A DNA stretch of 10,191 bases from Bacteroidota bacterium (GTDB taxonomy: Bacteria > Bacteroidota > Bacteroidia > Cytophagales > Cyclobacteriaceae). Positions 1-7,317 of the stretch are shown piece after piece. A program made the translations under genes and the position numbers. The stretch lies in assembly GCA_023417785.1 (NCBI GenBank), contig JAEZEH010000033.1, positions 1 through 10,191 of the forward strand. Reading direction: 5' to 3'. A model generated the notes under the pieces. It was not told where the DNA came from, ran no database searches, and worked only from the letters and a program-made list of their open reading frames with translations. Every line of letters starts with the position of its first letter. The stretch's first letter is position 1.

Positions 1-1554
1 ACGGAGCTCGTGCGGGCAAAGCATGCTCTTGCCGAAAGTGAAAAACAATTCCGAAACATGGTCATGCAGTCACCTGTAGCCACAGCGATATTCCGTGGAC
101 CGGATCTGGTGATAGAAATGGCAAACAAGACCATGCTAAAAAAAATCTGGGGTCGGGCCGGGGCCGAGGTGATCGGAAAAAAGGCGCTGGAGGTATTCCC
201 GGAACTCAAGGGACAGAAATATCCTATGCTGCTCCAGCGTGTGATGAGGGAAGGAAAAAAATATCGGGAAGGCGAATCGGAAGCAGTTGTTAAACGTGCC
301 GATGGTTTGCATACCTTCTTTCTTGACATCGAATACCGGCCACTGTTAGATCCTGGGGGAGCGGCTTCCGCGGTAATGATCAGTGTCTATGACGTTACTG
401 AAAAAGTTCTGGCCCGACGGAAAGTTGAAGAGGTTGTCAATCAGCTTGAAGTGTTCAAGTTCGTTGCTGATAATGTAACCGATTTCATCGGGATTACCGA
501 TCTCAATGGCGTTCCGTTGTATGTAAATAAGTGCGGTCTCGAACGCGTGGGTCTGAGTAATCTCAAGAAGGTCACCCTGACAGATTTTTTCTTCCCGGAA
601 GATCGTAAGCTAATACGGGAAACGTTCCTTCCCAAAGTCGCCCGCGAAGGAACCGGCGAGATAGAAATCCGTTTTCGGCACTTCACTACCGCCGAGCCAA
701 TATGGATGTTGTACAACGTAGTCCTTGTAACGGATGTGACGGGGAAACCATACGGATTTGCGACGGTGAGCAAAGATATATCGGCGCAAAAAGAATGGAT
801 GAACGAACTTGAGCAAAAGGTTCAGGCGCGTACAATTGCGCTCAGGGAAGCGAATCGACAACTAAGACAGTCCAATCAGGATCTGCAGCAGTTCGCACAC
901 GTGGCGAGTCACGACCTTAAAGAACCTGTTCGTAAGATCCGCCTGTTCAGTGGCCGGCTTCAGGATGATTTTAACGAGGTGCTGGGTGAAAAAGGCCGAA
1001 CCTTTGTTACCAAAATTGCGGATTCAACGGAACGTATGTACGCAATGATCAACGGCGTGCTGAATTATTCGTCCCTGGCGTCCATCGAGGCGCCGTTTGT
1101 TGACGTTGATCTAACAGAAATTCTGCACAAAATACAGAATGACCTCGAAGTCCTGATTGATGAAAAGCAGGGGACGCTCGAATTCCCAACCTTGCCGCAT
1201 GTCAAGGGTATCCCGGAACTTCTTTACCAGACATTCTACAATCTTGTAAATAACTCGCTCAAGTTTTCAAAAACCGGTGAGGACTGTCTTATCACTATTG
1301 AACACAAATACATCGATGTTCAGGAGGACAAGTTTCATAGAATCACGTTACGCGACAACGGGATCGGCTTCGACAACAGCTACGCCGAAAACATCTTCGC
1401 CACCTTCACCAGGTTAAATTCCAAAGAAAAGTACGAGGGTACGGGGCTGGGTTTGTCGCTGTGTAAAAAAATCGTGGAACGGCACGGAGGCCAGATCTCC
1501 GCCCGCGGCGAGAAAAACAAAGGAGCCGAATTTATTATCCTATTACCCGTCTAG
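1..1554 (+). CDS. PAS-PAS sensor histidine kinase (5' end outside window)
   Basis: This encodes the C-terminal 517 residues of a sensor histidine kinase that autophosphorylates on histidine and passes the phosphate to a response regulator. The frame is open to the window's first base (T-E-L-V-R-A-K before the first possible GTG), so the true start and perhaps more sensor domains lie upstream. Counting from base 1, a PAS domain spans about 11-130 and a second about 148-262. A charged coiled-coil linker follows (about 267-297). The HisKA H-box is HVASHDLKEP with the phospho-acceptor His304. The ATPase domain has the N-box NLVNNSLKF (Asn418), the G1 box DNGIGFD (about 452-458) and the G2 box EGTGLGLSL (about 479-487). 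No membrane segment or receiver domain is visible in this part, and no response regulator gene follows. The PAS ligand cannot be read from sequence. The family call is firm; the signal is unknown. Confidence 0.94.
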   Translation, partial: TELVRAKHALAESEKQFRNMVMQSPVATAIFRGPDLVIEMANKTMLKKIWGRAGAEVIGKKALEVFPELKGQKYPMLLQRVMREGKKYREGESEAVVKRADGLHTFFLDIEYRPLLDPGGAASAVMISVYDVTEKVLARRKVEEVVNQLEVFKFVADNVTDFIGITDLNGVPLYVNKCGLERVGLSNLKKVTLTDFFFPEDRKLIRETFLPKVAREGTGEIEIRFRHFTTAEPIWMLYNVVLVTDVTGKPYGFATVSKDISAQKEWMNELEQKVQARTIALREANRQLRQSNQDLQQFAHVASHDLKEPVRKIRLFSGRLQDDFNEVLGEKGRTFVTKIADSTERMYAMINGVLNYSSLASIEAPFVDVDLTEILHKIQNDLEVLIDEKQGTLEFPTLPHVKGIPELLYQTFYNLVNNSLKFSKTGEDCLITIEHKYIDVQEDKFHRITLRDNGIGFDNSYAENIFATFTRLNSKEKYEGTGLGLSLCKKIVERHGGQISARGEKNKGAEFIILLPV

Positions 1555-1565
1555 ACTAATACCAT

Positions 1566-1600
1566 AAAAAAAGGCGGAGTTCTCACTACCGCCTTTTAAC
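1566..1600. terminator. Bidirectional intrinsic terminator between convergent genes
   Basis: A 9-bp perfect stem (AAAAGGCGG at 1569-1577, CCGCCTTTT at 1589-1597) can extend by AGT/ACT (1578-1580 with 1585-1587, A1588 bulged) to leave a four-base loop. On the plus strand it ends in T4, closing the histidine kinase gene. On the minus strand the A run at 1566-1572 reads as U7, closing the GH43 gene. It lies 12 bp after the kinase stop and about 30 bp after the GH43 stop, so one hairpin plausibly serves both. Confidence 0.85.
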
Positions 1601-1629
1601 CCAAATCAAAGTATGATCGAAAACTAATG

Positions 1630-2751
1630 CTATTCCTTGTACGGATCGATGGTTTTGATGTTGCCTTCCTGATCGTATTCCAGCGAAGTTACCTTTACGT
1701 TTCGCAGGTGAGTCTGGCCCGAAATTTCTGTATCGTGATAGAATATGAACCATTGTCCGTCGAGTTCGATAATCGAATGGTGATTTGTCCATCCCTTTAC
1801 AGGGTTCAGTACCACTCCTTTGTAGGTAAACGGTCCGTAAGGGCTGTCACCTGTGGCATACGCAATGAAGTGCGTATCGCCTGTTGAATACGTCAGATAG
1901 TATTTGTTGTTGTATTTATGAACCCACGCGGCTTCGAAAAACCGACGGTCATGATCACCACCCAGGATTGGGTTACCATTTTCATCAAGAATCTGAATTT
2001 CCTTAACTGGTTCAGCGAATTGTTTCATGCTCGCGTCAAGACGTGCAATCCTTGGTCCGATCGCTGGCTGGTCGTCTTTTTCAAGATCCGTCTTCGATCC
2101 ATCCGGCCCGGAATACTTTCCGGTCGCCCAACGTTGTAGCTGGCCACCCCAGATTCCTCCGAAATACATGTAGTAGCTGCCGTCATCGTCTTTGAACACA
2201 GCAGGATCAATGCTGTAACTTCCGTCCATTGGCTTTTCTTCCGCTTTGAACGGGCCCTCCGGCTTTGAACCGGTAGCCACCCCGATGCGAAATACGCCGT
2301 CCTTATCTTTGGCAGGGAAATAGAAATAATACGTTCCGTCCTTTTCGGCTGCGTCAGGAGCCCACATTTGCTTTTCTGCCCATGGTACGTCCTTTACATC
2401 GAGAGCCACGCCGTGATCGGTTATCTCCCCTCCTATGTGATCCATCGAAAGGACGTGGTAGTCACGCATATCGAAATGTTCACCCATATCGTTTTCAGGT
2501 GTGCCTGCATCGATATCGTGAGATGGATAGACGTAGATACGTCCATTGAAAACATGCGCAGAAGGATCAGCTGTATAGATGTCGGTGACAAGTGGTTTCG
2601 GAATGGAGTCCACCCGGTGCTGAACGGATACAGAATCGGCCGATTCAACGGATTTCGTTTCTGTATTAACCGCGCAACTCGTCACTGCCAATGCAACAAC
2701 ACAACTTGTTGCATAAAAAAATCTTCTGGAAGCCAGACAATAATACTTCAT
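1630..2751 (-). CDS. Glycoside hydrolase family 43 lipoprotein (arabinofuranosidase/xylosidase-like)
   Basis: This is a 373-residue five-bladed beta-propeller glycosidase of GH43, whose members remove arabinose or xylose from plant hemicellulose and arabinan by an inverting mechanism. The start is set at the ATG opening MKYYCLASRRFF because it gives a lipoprotein signal: a basic n-region, a hydrophobic core and a lipobox ending VTSC (Cys26). Upstream in-frame codons would overlap the preceding deiminase gene and precede the signal peptide. The GH43 acidic triad is in place: Asp62 in ADPSAHVF (general base), Asp182 in IDPAVFKDDDG (pKa modulator) and Glu273 in FFEAAWVHK (general acid). HHS at 324-326 is also typical. 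About 30 residues of low-complexity Ser/Glu/Asp tether follow the cysteine. There is no carbohydrate-binding module and no SusC/SusD gene in view. Family is firm; substrate (arabinan, arabinoxylan or other) is not. Confidence 0.93.
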   Translation of the reverse strand: MKYYCLASRRFFYATSCVVALAVTSCAVNTETKSVESADSVSVQHRVDSIPKPLVTDIYTADPSAHVFNGRIYVYPSHDIDAGTPENDMGEHFDMRDYHVLSMDHIGGEITDHGVALDVKDVPWAEKQMWAPDAAEKDGTYYFYFPAKDKDGVFRIGVATGSKPEGPFKAEEKPMDGSYSIDPAVFKDDDGSYYMYFGGIWGGQLQRWATGKYSGPDGSKTDLEKDDQPAIGPRIARLDASMKQFAEPVKEIQILDENGNPILGGDHDRRFFEAAWVHKYNNKYYLTYSTGDTHFIAYATGDSPYGPFTYKGVVLNPVKGWTNHHSIIELDGQWFIFYHDTEISGQTHLRNVKVTSLEYDQEGNIKTIDPYKE

Positions 2752-2796
2752 TACAATTAAGGTTTTGTAGCATCGAAGGTGCAGAAAAAATACCAA

Positions 2797-2813
2797 ATAG
2801 TCAAATTGACTAT
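2797..2813. promoter_or_regulatory. 17-bp perfect palindrome in the GH43 leader (candidate operator)
   Basis: ATAGTCAA, one central A, then TTGACTAT: 8-bp arms with perfect dyad symmetry. It sits 46 bp upstream of the GH43 start codon, inside the 116-bp gap after the deiminase gene. The size and symmetry suit a dimeric regulator. The arms are AT-rich, and there is no good T tract beside it, so it is unlikely to be a terminator. The cognate protein is not known. Confidence 0.45.
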
Positions 2814-2867
2814 AAAGAATTTTGTCCTGCGATTTCAAAACCCTTGTTACGCTACATAACGGCCGAA

Positions 2868-4217
2868 TTACAGCGCCTGGCGAATTCTTTTCGGTTCCTG
2901 CTGCGTACCGCAATGGATGCCTCCGCCTTCCCAGTTAAGCGGCATTACTTCCAGAAAGACCAATTCTTTATCAGGATAGATCTTCGAAAATGTGTTCGCC
3001 ACTTTTTCCTGCAGCAGCTTGTACTCCTCACCATGCATGCTATAATCGGGTAATAAAACCACGCCATTTGCGACGTAATAATTGAGGTAGCTCGCGGCTG
3101 CCACGCGAAACACGCTATCTCCGGGATTCAGGTTGAGCGATTTTGGAAATACCGATACGGAGACATTATACAGCGAATCCCACATACCCGGCTCATTTAG
3201 CTTAATGTTTTTCAGGATAGGTGGTGGAAGTGGAACCCTAACGATTTGAAAGGGCCGCCCATCCTGATCCACGGCTTCGCGCAAGATTCTTTCATTCGCC
3301 GACATGCGTTCGAAGTTCAGTGTATTGACCGGATTGGCGTATCTTTCCGCTTCTGATACCCACGCAAGCAGGATGGTATTGGCGTTTGCAAATCTGACGA
3401 ACTCATCGGTATGGCCCCCTGTACCAAGGCCTATATACTTATCTGCGATCAGCTGCCAGACATGCGGATCTTCCACCAGTCCATACGGCAGCCAGATGAC
3501 GTTTCGCACGCCCAGCACGCGCTTCATTTCCGCCGCGATGCTGTCCTTTGAAGCACCTTTGTTTCGCTGCATCATCAACGACTCATTTAAGATGAGGGTA
3601 CCCTTACCGTTAACCTCGATCCCGCCACCTTCAATATTAATCCAGGATTTAATCGGCGGCACATCCAGGGTCAGGGCCATCAAACTATCAATGACACCGC
3701 GTTTCGATGCAGGCGATTTGGCGAACGCTGCTTCGGCTTTTGCGGAATCGGTGTCAAACAAGTTATACAGCCAATCCTTATACCCATAGGTACACCATTC
3801 GAAGTCGACAGCCTTCATCTCACCCACTTTGTTCACAACAAACGTTGCGCCATGGTCCCGCATCCAGAATTCGTTATTCGGCATAACAAAAAAACGGATA
3901 CCGGTTGTATCAATGCCTTCTTTGATAAGATAACTCTTGCAAACATCCCCCATGCTATCCGTTTCGGAAACGACATTCAGTTTGACATGCGGTTTAAGCG
4001 CTTTTATCATCGCGGCGCCTACCGCGTAATAGGGTGGATACGCCTGCCACCCCAGCCATACCGATTCCTGCTCTTCAAACTGACCAGGCATGAAAAAGGT
4101 CGAATCTGCGCTGTCCCTTACCGTTGCTTCGGTAGCTGTCGTACAATCGCTTAACGCAATCGCGGCCAGCGCAAGCAGGATCAAACAGGGCATGCTAAAC
4201 TTCATGGGTTCTTTCAT
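2868..4217 (-). CDS. Exported agmatine deiminase / peptidylarginine deiminase family protein
   Basis: This 449-residue protein of the PAD_porph/agmatine deiminase family hydrolyses a guanidino group to a ureido group plus ammonia (agmatine to N-carbamoylputrescine in characterised cytoplasmic members, peptidyl-arginine in the Porphyromonas enzyme). Catalytic landmarks are all present: WMRDHG (Asp121), GGGIE at 197-201, GHTDEF (His269, Asp271) and the C-terminal nucleophile motif GGIHCGTQQ (Cys436). Unlike the usual agmatine deiminase it starts with a hydrophobic signal (about 6-22) followed by Cys25, so it is probably periplasmic or membrane-anchored. The lipobox is imperfect, since LSDC has Asp at -1 where Gly, Ala or Ser is usual; a soluble exported form is possible. 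The chosen ATG overlaps the stop of the DUF2306 gene as ATGA, implying translational coupling; a second ATG four codons in (4205) is an alternative. The family is firm; agmatine as substrate is inferred. Confidence 0.92.
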   Translation of the reverse strand: MKEPMKFSMPCLILLALAAIALSDCTTATEATVRDSADSTFFMPGQFEEQESVWLGWQAYPPYYAVGAAMIKALKPHVKLNVVSETDSMGDVCKSYLIKEGIDTTGIRFFVMPNNEFWMRDHGATFVVNKVGEMKAVDFEWCTYGYKDWLYNLFDTDSAKAEAAFAKSPASKRGVIDSLMALTLDVPPIKSWINIEGGGIEVNGKGTLILNESLMMQRNKGASKDSIAAEMKRVLGVRNVIWLPYGLVEDPHVWQLIADKYIGLGTGGHTDEFVRFANANTILLAWVSEAERYANPVNTLNFERMSANERILREAVDQDGRPFQIVRVPLPPPILKNIKLNEPGMWDSLYNVSVSVFPKSLNLNPGDSVFRVAAASYLNYYVANGVVLLPDYSMHGEEYKLLQEKVANTFSKIYPDKELVFLEVMPLNWEGGGIHCGTQQEPKRIRQAL

Positions 4218-4906
4218 ATTGAATTTTCAAGAGTTTCTGTTACGGTTGCCGTTCTTTTAACCTGGAACCGGGGTTGTTTTTTCAGCGATGGAATCCACGT
4301 CATAATTACTTCTCCCGCGATAAGCGGGACAAATGAAAAGAAATATTCGTTTACAACGCGGCGGAACGTGCTGTCTTCGATGATGCCGAAGAGGAAATTC
4401 AGCGGCACCATGTCGTCGAGCCGAACCGCGACGAATGCGAGCACGCAGATGTAACTTCTGATCATGAATTTTCGATGTTCATCGACCAGGCCCCGTCTGA
4501 TGGTGATCCACGCCATGGTTGTAGATAATATGACGAGAATCGACAAGATCAAAAGTGAAATGCGGCAGGGAACACACGGGCTGATAACGGAAAGCCTGAG
4601 TGCCGAAATCCCGGCAAGTGCGACTCCAGCCATATATAGCTTACCGAGAATTCGATGCACTTTCACCCACCTTCGCCGGATAAAACTCCAGAATTGCACT
4701 GGCCCCAAAAAAAGCGTCAGCGTTCCGCCAGCCATATGCATCACCACCCAGAATTGATTGTGAAAGAAGGTGTCGCCGAAGATCGGTCCCCGGTAACCAA
4801 AGAAGTAGGCAACTACGTTATCGAGAAAAAAATACGCTGATAACCCCAGGATAGCGGTCCACAACGTAATGGCAAAAGTAACACGCACAGGTTTGTTAGT
4901 CATCAT
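4214..4906 (-). CDS. DUF2306 multi-pass membrane protein
   Basis: This 230-residue inner-membrane protein matches the DUF2306 pattern: a His-Met-Ala-Gly-Gly start to a membrane segment, then a GPVQFW turn, an HR-x-LGK-x-Y motif and a later DEHRKFMIRSY motif. Hydrophobic segments lie near residues 9-29, 52-72, 90-108, 116-136, 150-172 and 188-206. Three histidines at segment edges (57, 84, 144) recur in the family and could bind haem or metal, but that is inference; the family has no agreed function. Two tandem ATG codons (4906 and 4903) could both start it, and a TTG before them is less likely. Its stop overlaps the deiminase start by 4 bp, so the two are almost certainly one transcript. The C-terminal tail (about 206-230) is basic and probably cytoplasmic. 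Confidence 0.82.
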   Translation of the reverse strand: MMTNKPVRVTFAITLWTAILGLSAYFFLDNVVAYFFGYRGPIFGDTFFHNQFWVVMHMAGGTLTLFLGPVQFWSFIRRRWVKVHRILGKLYMAGVALAGISALRLSVISPCVPCRISLLILSILVILSTTMAWITIRRGLVDEHRKFMIRSYICVLAFVAVRLDDMVPLNFLFGIIEDSTFRRVVNEYFFSFVPLIAGEVIMTWIPSLKKQPRFQVKRTATVTETLENSI

Positions 4907-4931
4907 CAAAAAGAGTCGTCAGCCAAATAAT

Positions 4932-4960
4932 CAAATATCTTCAACGTGTTTTTATGTCAA
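4932..4960 (-). promoter_or_regulatory. Candidate Bacteroidota-type promoter for the DUF2306-deiminase unit
   Basis: On the minus strand, TTG (4960-4958, within TTGACA) is followed after 18 bases by GATATTTG (4939-4932). The second element matches the Bacteroidota -7 consensus TAnnTTTG at five of its six fixed positions, and the spacing is near the usual value. The inferred transcription start is about 20 bp before the ATG at 4906. The 119-bp gap holds no evident terminator for the upstream yceI-like gene, so read-through is also possible. Confidence 0.4.
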
Positions 4961-5028
4961 CCCGAGCTTCAATACGATAATCGAGTCGAAAGAATGCCAT
5001 TCGCTATCGGCTATTTTACCCGATTCCG

Positions 5029-5562
5029 TCACTCCGTTGTGACTATCGTTACCGTTACGTCAACATCGTCGGAGAGAATGATGCTTTCCTTTCCAACGCC
5101 GAAGTCACGGCGGTTTATGCGAAAGTCACTACGGAACAACAGTCCCCGACCCTTGCGTGAGACTGAAAACGGCACTGTCACGTCTTTGCTTACATCTCGC
5201 ACGACGATGGTGAACACACCTTCGTATTTGTTTCTTGATAGAGCCTTAATGTTTTTTGACGCCATCCTTATAAGGGGGAATCTGGCAGCGTCAAAGTATT
5301 CTCTTCCAAGAAGGTGTTTATCGCGAAGTTCAATACCTGTTTTCACAGTCGACACATCCACCGACGCAGAAATTCTGCTTTGTTCAAGACTTGCAGGATC
5401 GAACTCCATTGACGCATCCAATCTTTCGAAGAAGCCGTTAACCCCAAGCCCGGCATTCCGGATTGTGAAGGCTACTTCATGACGCGTGACCTTCAGCGGA
5501 ACAATTCCGGCCGGTTGCACAAGGATAAACCCCGAGAATAAAAGAAATATCAGTTTGGCCAT
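5029..5562 (-). CDS. YceI-like exported protein
   Basis: This 177-residue protein belongs to the YceI family, small periplasmic lipocalin-like beta barrels; a characterised member binds a polyisoprenoid chain. Recognisable family features are an N-terminal V-x-FTIRNAGLGVNGFF strand pair (about 30-46), the RDKHLLGREYFDAARFPLI block (80-98), and the late FRINRRDFGVG motif (147-157). The ATG beginning MAKLIFLLFSGF is used because it gives a signal peptide (hydrophobic from about 4 to 16, cleavage probably near 19); an in-frame TTG two codons earlier is weaker. No lipobox is present. It starts 20 bp after the stop of the cytochrome gene and is probably co-transcribed with it. YceI genes often neighbour cytochrome genes, which fits a role around membrane redox lipids, but ligand and function here are unknown. 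Confidence 0.9.
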   Translation of the reverse strand: MAKLIFLLFSGFILVQPAGIVPLKVTRHEVAFTIRNAGLGVNGFFERLDASMEFDPASLEQSRISASVDVSTVKTGIELRDKHLLGREYFDAARFPLIRMASKNIKALSRNKYEGVFTIVVRDVSKDVTVPFSVSRKGRGLLFRSDFRINRRDFGVGKESIILSDDVDVTVTIVTTE

Positions 5563-5582
5563 AAACAATATTCAGCGTATCT

Positions 5583-7130
5583 CTACAGCGTCCTAAGGTA
5601 TGCGATCAGTGCTTTCTCGTCTTTGTCAGAAAGATCTAATGCGAATTCGTGGCCCCGCACCGCCTGGCTGTTCTTACCAGGCGTACGAAACGCGGTGGGT
5701 ATGTAGTCATCGCGGACCCGTCTCGCATCAAAAACATCCTCCAGTGTGGCAAGCCATGCGTTATGGAAGAATGGTCCCCGGTACCATATACCTTTTAACG
5801 AAGGGACTTTGTAATACCCCGTACCACGTCGGGTGTTGAGCGTGTAGCTGGGGTCAGTTCCAACGGATATACCAAAGATGTCGTATTTGTCCCAGTGCTC
5901 CTCCGGGATCTCGAACCCATCAGCTGGCGTAAGCATGTTGTTGGTAAACAAAGGCGGTGTGTGACAGGTTACGCAGCCTTGTTCCTTAAAGATCACTTCG
6001 CCTTTGCGACTGAGTGCATTCGGTTTGTTTGGGTTAACCGGTGGCTCAAGAGAGTATACGTATTTTGCGATAGCATATAATTGTTCGTCTGTATACCGGT
6101 CATGGGAACCAAATCCCTTGCGCACTTTATCTGAAGGGGGAAGTACACCATCGTCGGCAAGAGGAATAAACCCCTTATAGGTATTCAGAAAATCCAGCGA
6201 CTGATTCATGGCGATGTAACGCATCATATCGCCGATGTCGCGATGGCGACCTAATCCACCATGGTCCAGATACTTTCGGTCCTTCACGCCGATCAAATCC
6301 TGCACCTGCGGTGGGAAAAGTATACTCGTGCCCTGCCGTCCAAATGCACCTTGCGGCACCGCATTATACGCCAACAAGATCTCGTCCCGGGTTTTTGTCG
6401 CAAGTTCACTGTTTGGATCATGGGCCAGCCACGGGGCCGCGAACAAAACCCGTGTTAACCATGGGGTTACACGCTCCGGCGCCTGGCTTAGTCCCCAGGC
6501 CGTTGCTTTGTCGCCTGGAAAATTGCCCTGCGCTCCTTTCACAACTGAGCCGTCGTTCATCACGCGGCTATGGCACATTCCACAAGACAGATTTCCTACC
6601 TTGACCCTGCCTTTTTTGCCGATCACGAAGCGCGCATAAGGCATCACCCCATCTTTGGTCAGCGGTACGCCAGTGTGTGTATAAAAGTCAGGATCGCGAA
6701 CGGCATCATTTGAAACGACAGCACCGAAGGTATCAATAGGATGATCAAAAAGCATTTCTCCTGCGGCAATCCAGTCGGCTTCTGTTTTCAACGTCTTCGG
6801 GTCAAAAACGATTTCCGGTTCCTGCTCCAGCAACCATTCCTGGTAACCTTCCGGTTCGTAGTCCGGGTGGTAGATTGGATAGCTTTTGTAGATCACGCGC
6901 TCGGGCAGGGAATAATAATACTCTTCGGTCACCGGATGGGGCGAAGCTGATGGGTCTGCAAGGGGAAGTTCAAAATCAAGAATCGCAGCGCTGTCCCATG
7001 TCCGCGGGATTTCCGGATCAAAGCTAACTGCCAGCGCTGCCTCCTTGTCGGATTGCTGTGAGGTAACCGAAACCATCAAAACGAGGATAGCAAACAACAT
7101 CATTGAAAGGAGTATGTTTGAAGGCTTCAT
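5583..7130 (-). CDS. Di-haem c-type cytochrome (cytochrome c peroxidase/MauG/RoxA-like)
   Basis: This 515-residue exported protein has two covalent haem c motifs, CGMCH (183-187) and CVTCH (386-390). A hydrophobic N-terminal segment (about 5-24) would carry it to the periplasm as a signal peptide or uncleaved anchor; no lipobox cysteine follows. The C-terminal half resembles the di-haem peroxidase/MauG group: the second haem is followed by a GTGYYKVPSLKGIWYRGPFF region (435-454), His456 and the TLEDVFD segment, as in the KTPSLRN...YFHDGS...TLEEVV region of those enzymes. Its length and widely spaced haems also recall RoxA-type oxygenases. Between the haems is a long insert rich in Arg, His and Asp (about 250-345). 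It heads a probable two-gene unit with the YceI-like gene. Whether it acts as a peroxidase, oxygenase or electron carrier cannot be decided from sequence. The haem call is firm, the reaction is not. Confidence 0.87.
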   Translation of the reverse strand: MKPSNILLSMMLFAILVLMVSVTSQQSDKEAALAVSFDPEIPRTWDSAAILDFELPLADPSASPHPVTEEYYYSLPERVIYKSYPIYHPDYEPEGYQEWLLEQEPEIVFDPKTLKTEADWIAAGEMLFDHPIDTFGAVVSNDAVRDPDFYTHTGVPLTKDGVMPYARFVIGKKGRVKVGNLSCGMCHSRVMNDGSVVKGAQGNFPGDKATAWGLSQAPERVTPWLTRVLFAAPWLAHDPNSELATKTRDEILLAYNAVPQGAFGRQGTSILFPPQVQDLIGVKDRKYLDHGGLGRHRDIGDMMRYIAMNQSLDFLNTYKGFIPLADDGVLPPSDKVRKGFGSHDRYTDEQLYAIAKYVYSLEPPVNPNKPNALSRKGEVIFKEQGCVTCHTPPLFTNNMLTPADGFEIPEEHWDKYDIFGISVGTDPSYTLNTRRGTGYYKVPSLKGIWYRGPFFHNAWLATLEDVFDARRVRDDYIPTAFRTPGKNSQAVRGHEFALDLSDKDEKALIAYLRTL

Positions 7131-7317
7131 CGACTCTTGATTAGGTGTATCAAGGTGACACCTTTCAGAATCTTGTTCAATACCGCAATCATGTGACCTT
7201 TATGATCTCAACCTGATTAACGTCTATTAGGACTGCGGCTTAGTGGCCACCGCGTTCGGAAAGCTCACTTTTATTGTTAACGGAATATGCGTTACTTCAA
7301 CACGGTTTGTATTTCCT
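7131..7317. other. Divergent intergenic region, cytochrome / sugar kinase
   Basis: This 187-bp spacer must hold promoters for both the minus-strand cytochrome unit and the plus-strand kinase-deaminase unit. Apart from the AGGTG cluster I see no RNA gene, no convincing small reading frame and no full match to the Bacteroidota TTG / TAnnTTTG promoter on either strand. The kinase frame stays open back to 7231, with a possible GTG at 7243, but the translated stretch has no family similarity I recognise. Confidence 0.6.
7143..7164. promoter_or_regulatory. AGGTG repeat cluster with nested palindrome (candidate operator)
   Basis: Two direct AGGTG boxes (7143-7147 and 7153-7157) lie exactly 10 bp apart, one helical turn, and the second forms a perfect dyad with the following arm: AAGGTG, A, CACCTT (7152-7164). 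The first box also pairs with the arm as AGGTGT/ACACCT. The cluster ends 13 bp from the cytochrome start codon. It could bind a regulator of the cytochrome gene, or form a leader hairpin in its mRNA. Confidence 0.35.

Noticed and set aside
2831..2866. Possible terminator hairpin after the deiminase gene (GTTATG/CGTAAC)
   Set aside because: The stem is only 6 bp with a G-T pair and has no following T run of note; too weak to call.
2752..2913. N-terminal extension of the GH43 frame to 427 residues
   Set aside because: It would overlap the 3' end of the deiminase gene and place the lipoprotein signal peptide in the middle of the protein; the ATG at 2751 gives a proper signal sequence.
3304..3789. 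161-residue plus-strand open frame opposite the deiminase gene
   Set aside because: Antisense to catalytic motifs of the deiminase; no domain or context supports it.
4946..5482. 178-residue plus-strand open frame opposite the YceI-like gene
   Set aside because: Antisense to a clear YceI frame, with Ser/Arg-rich translation typical of shadow frames and no recognisable domain.
7243..7317. Upstream GTG start for the PfkB kinase
   Set aside because: The added 25 residues show no family similarity and would consume most of the divergent promoter region; the ATG at 7318 gives normal length.
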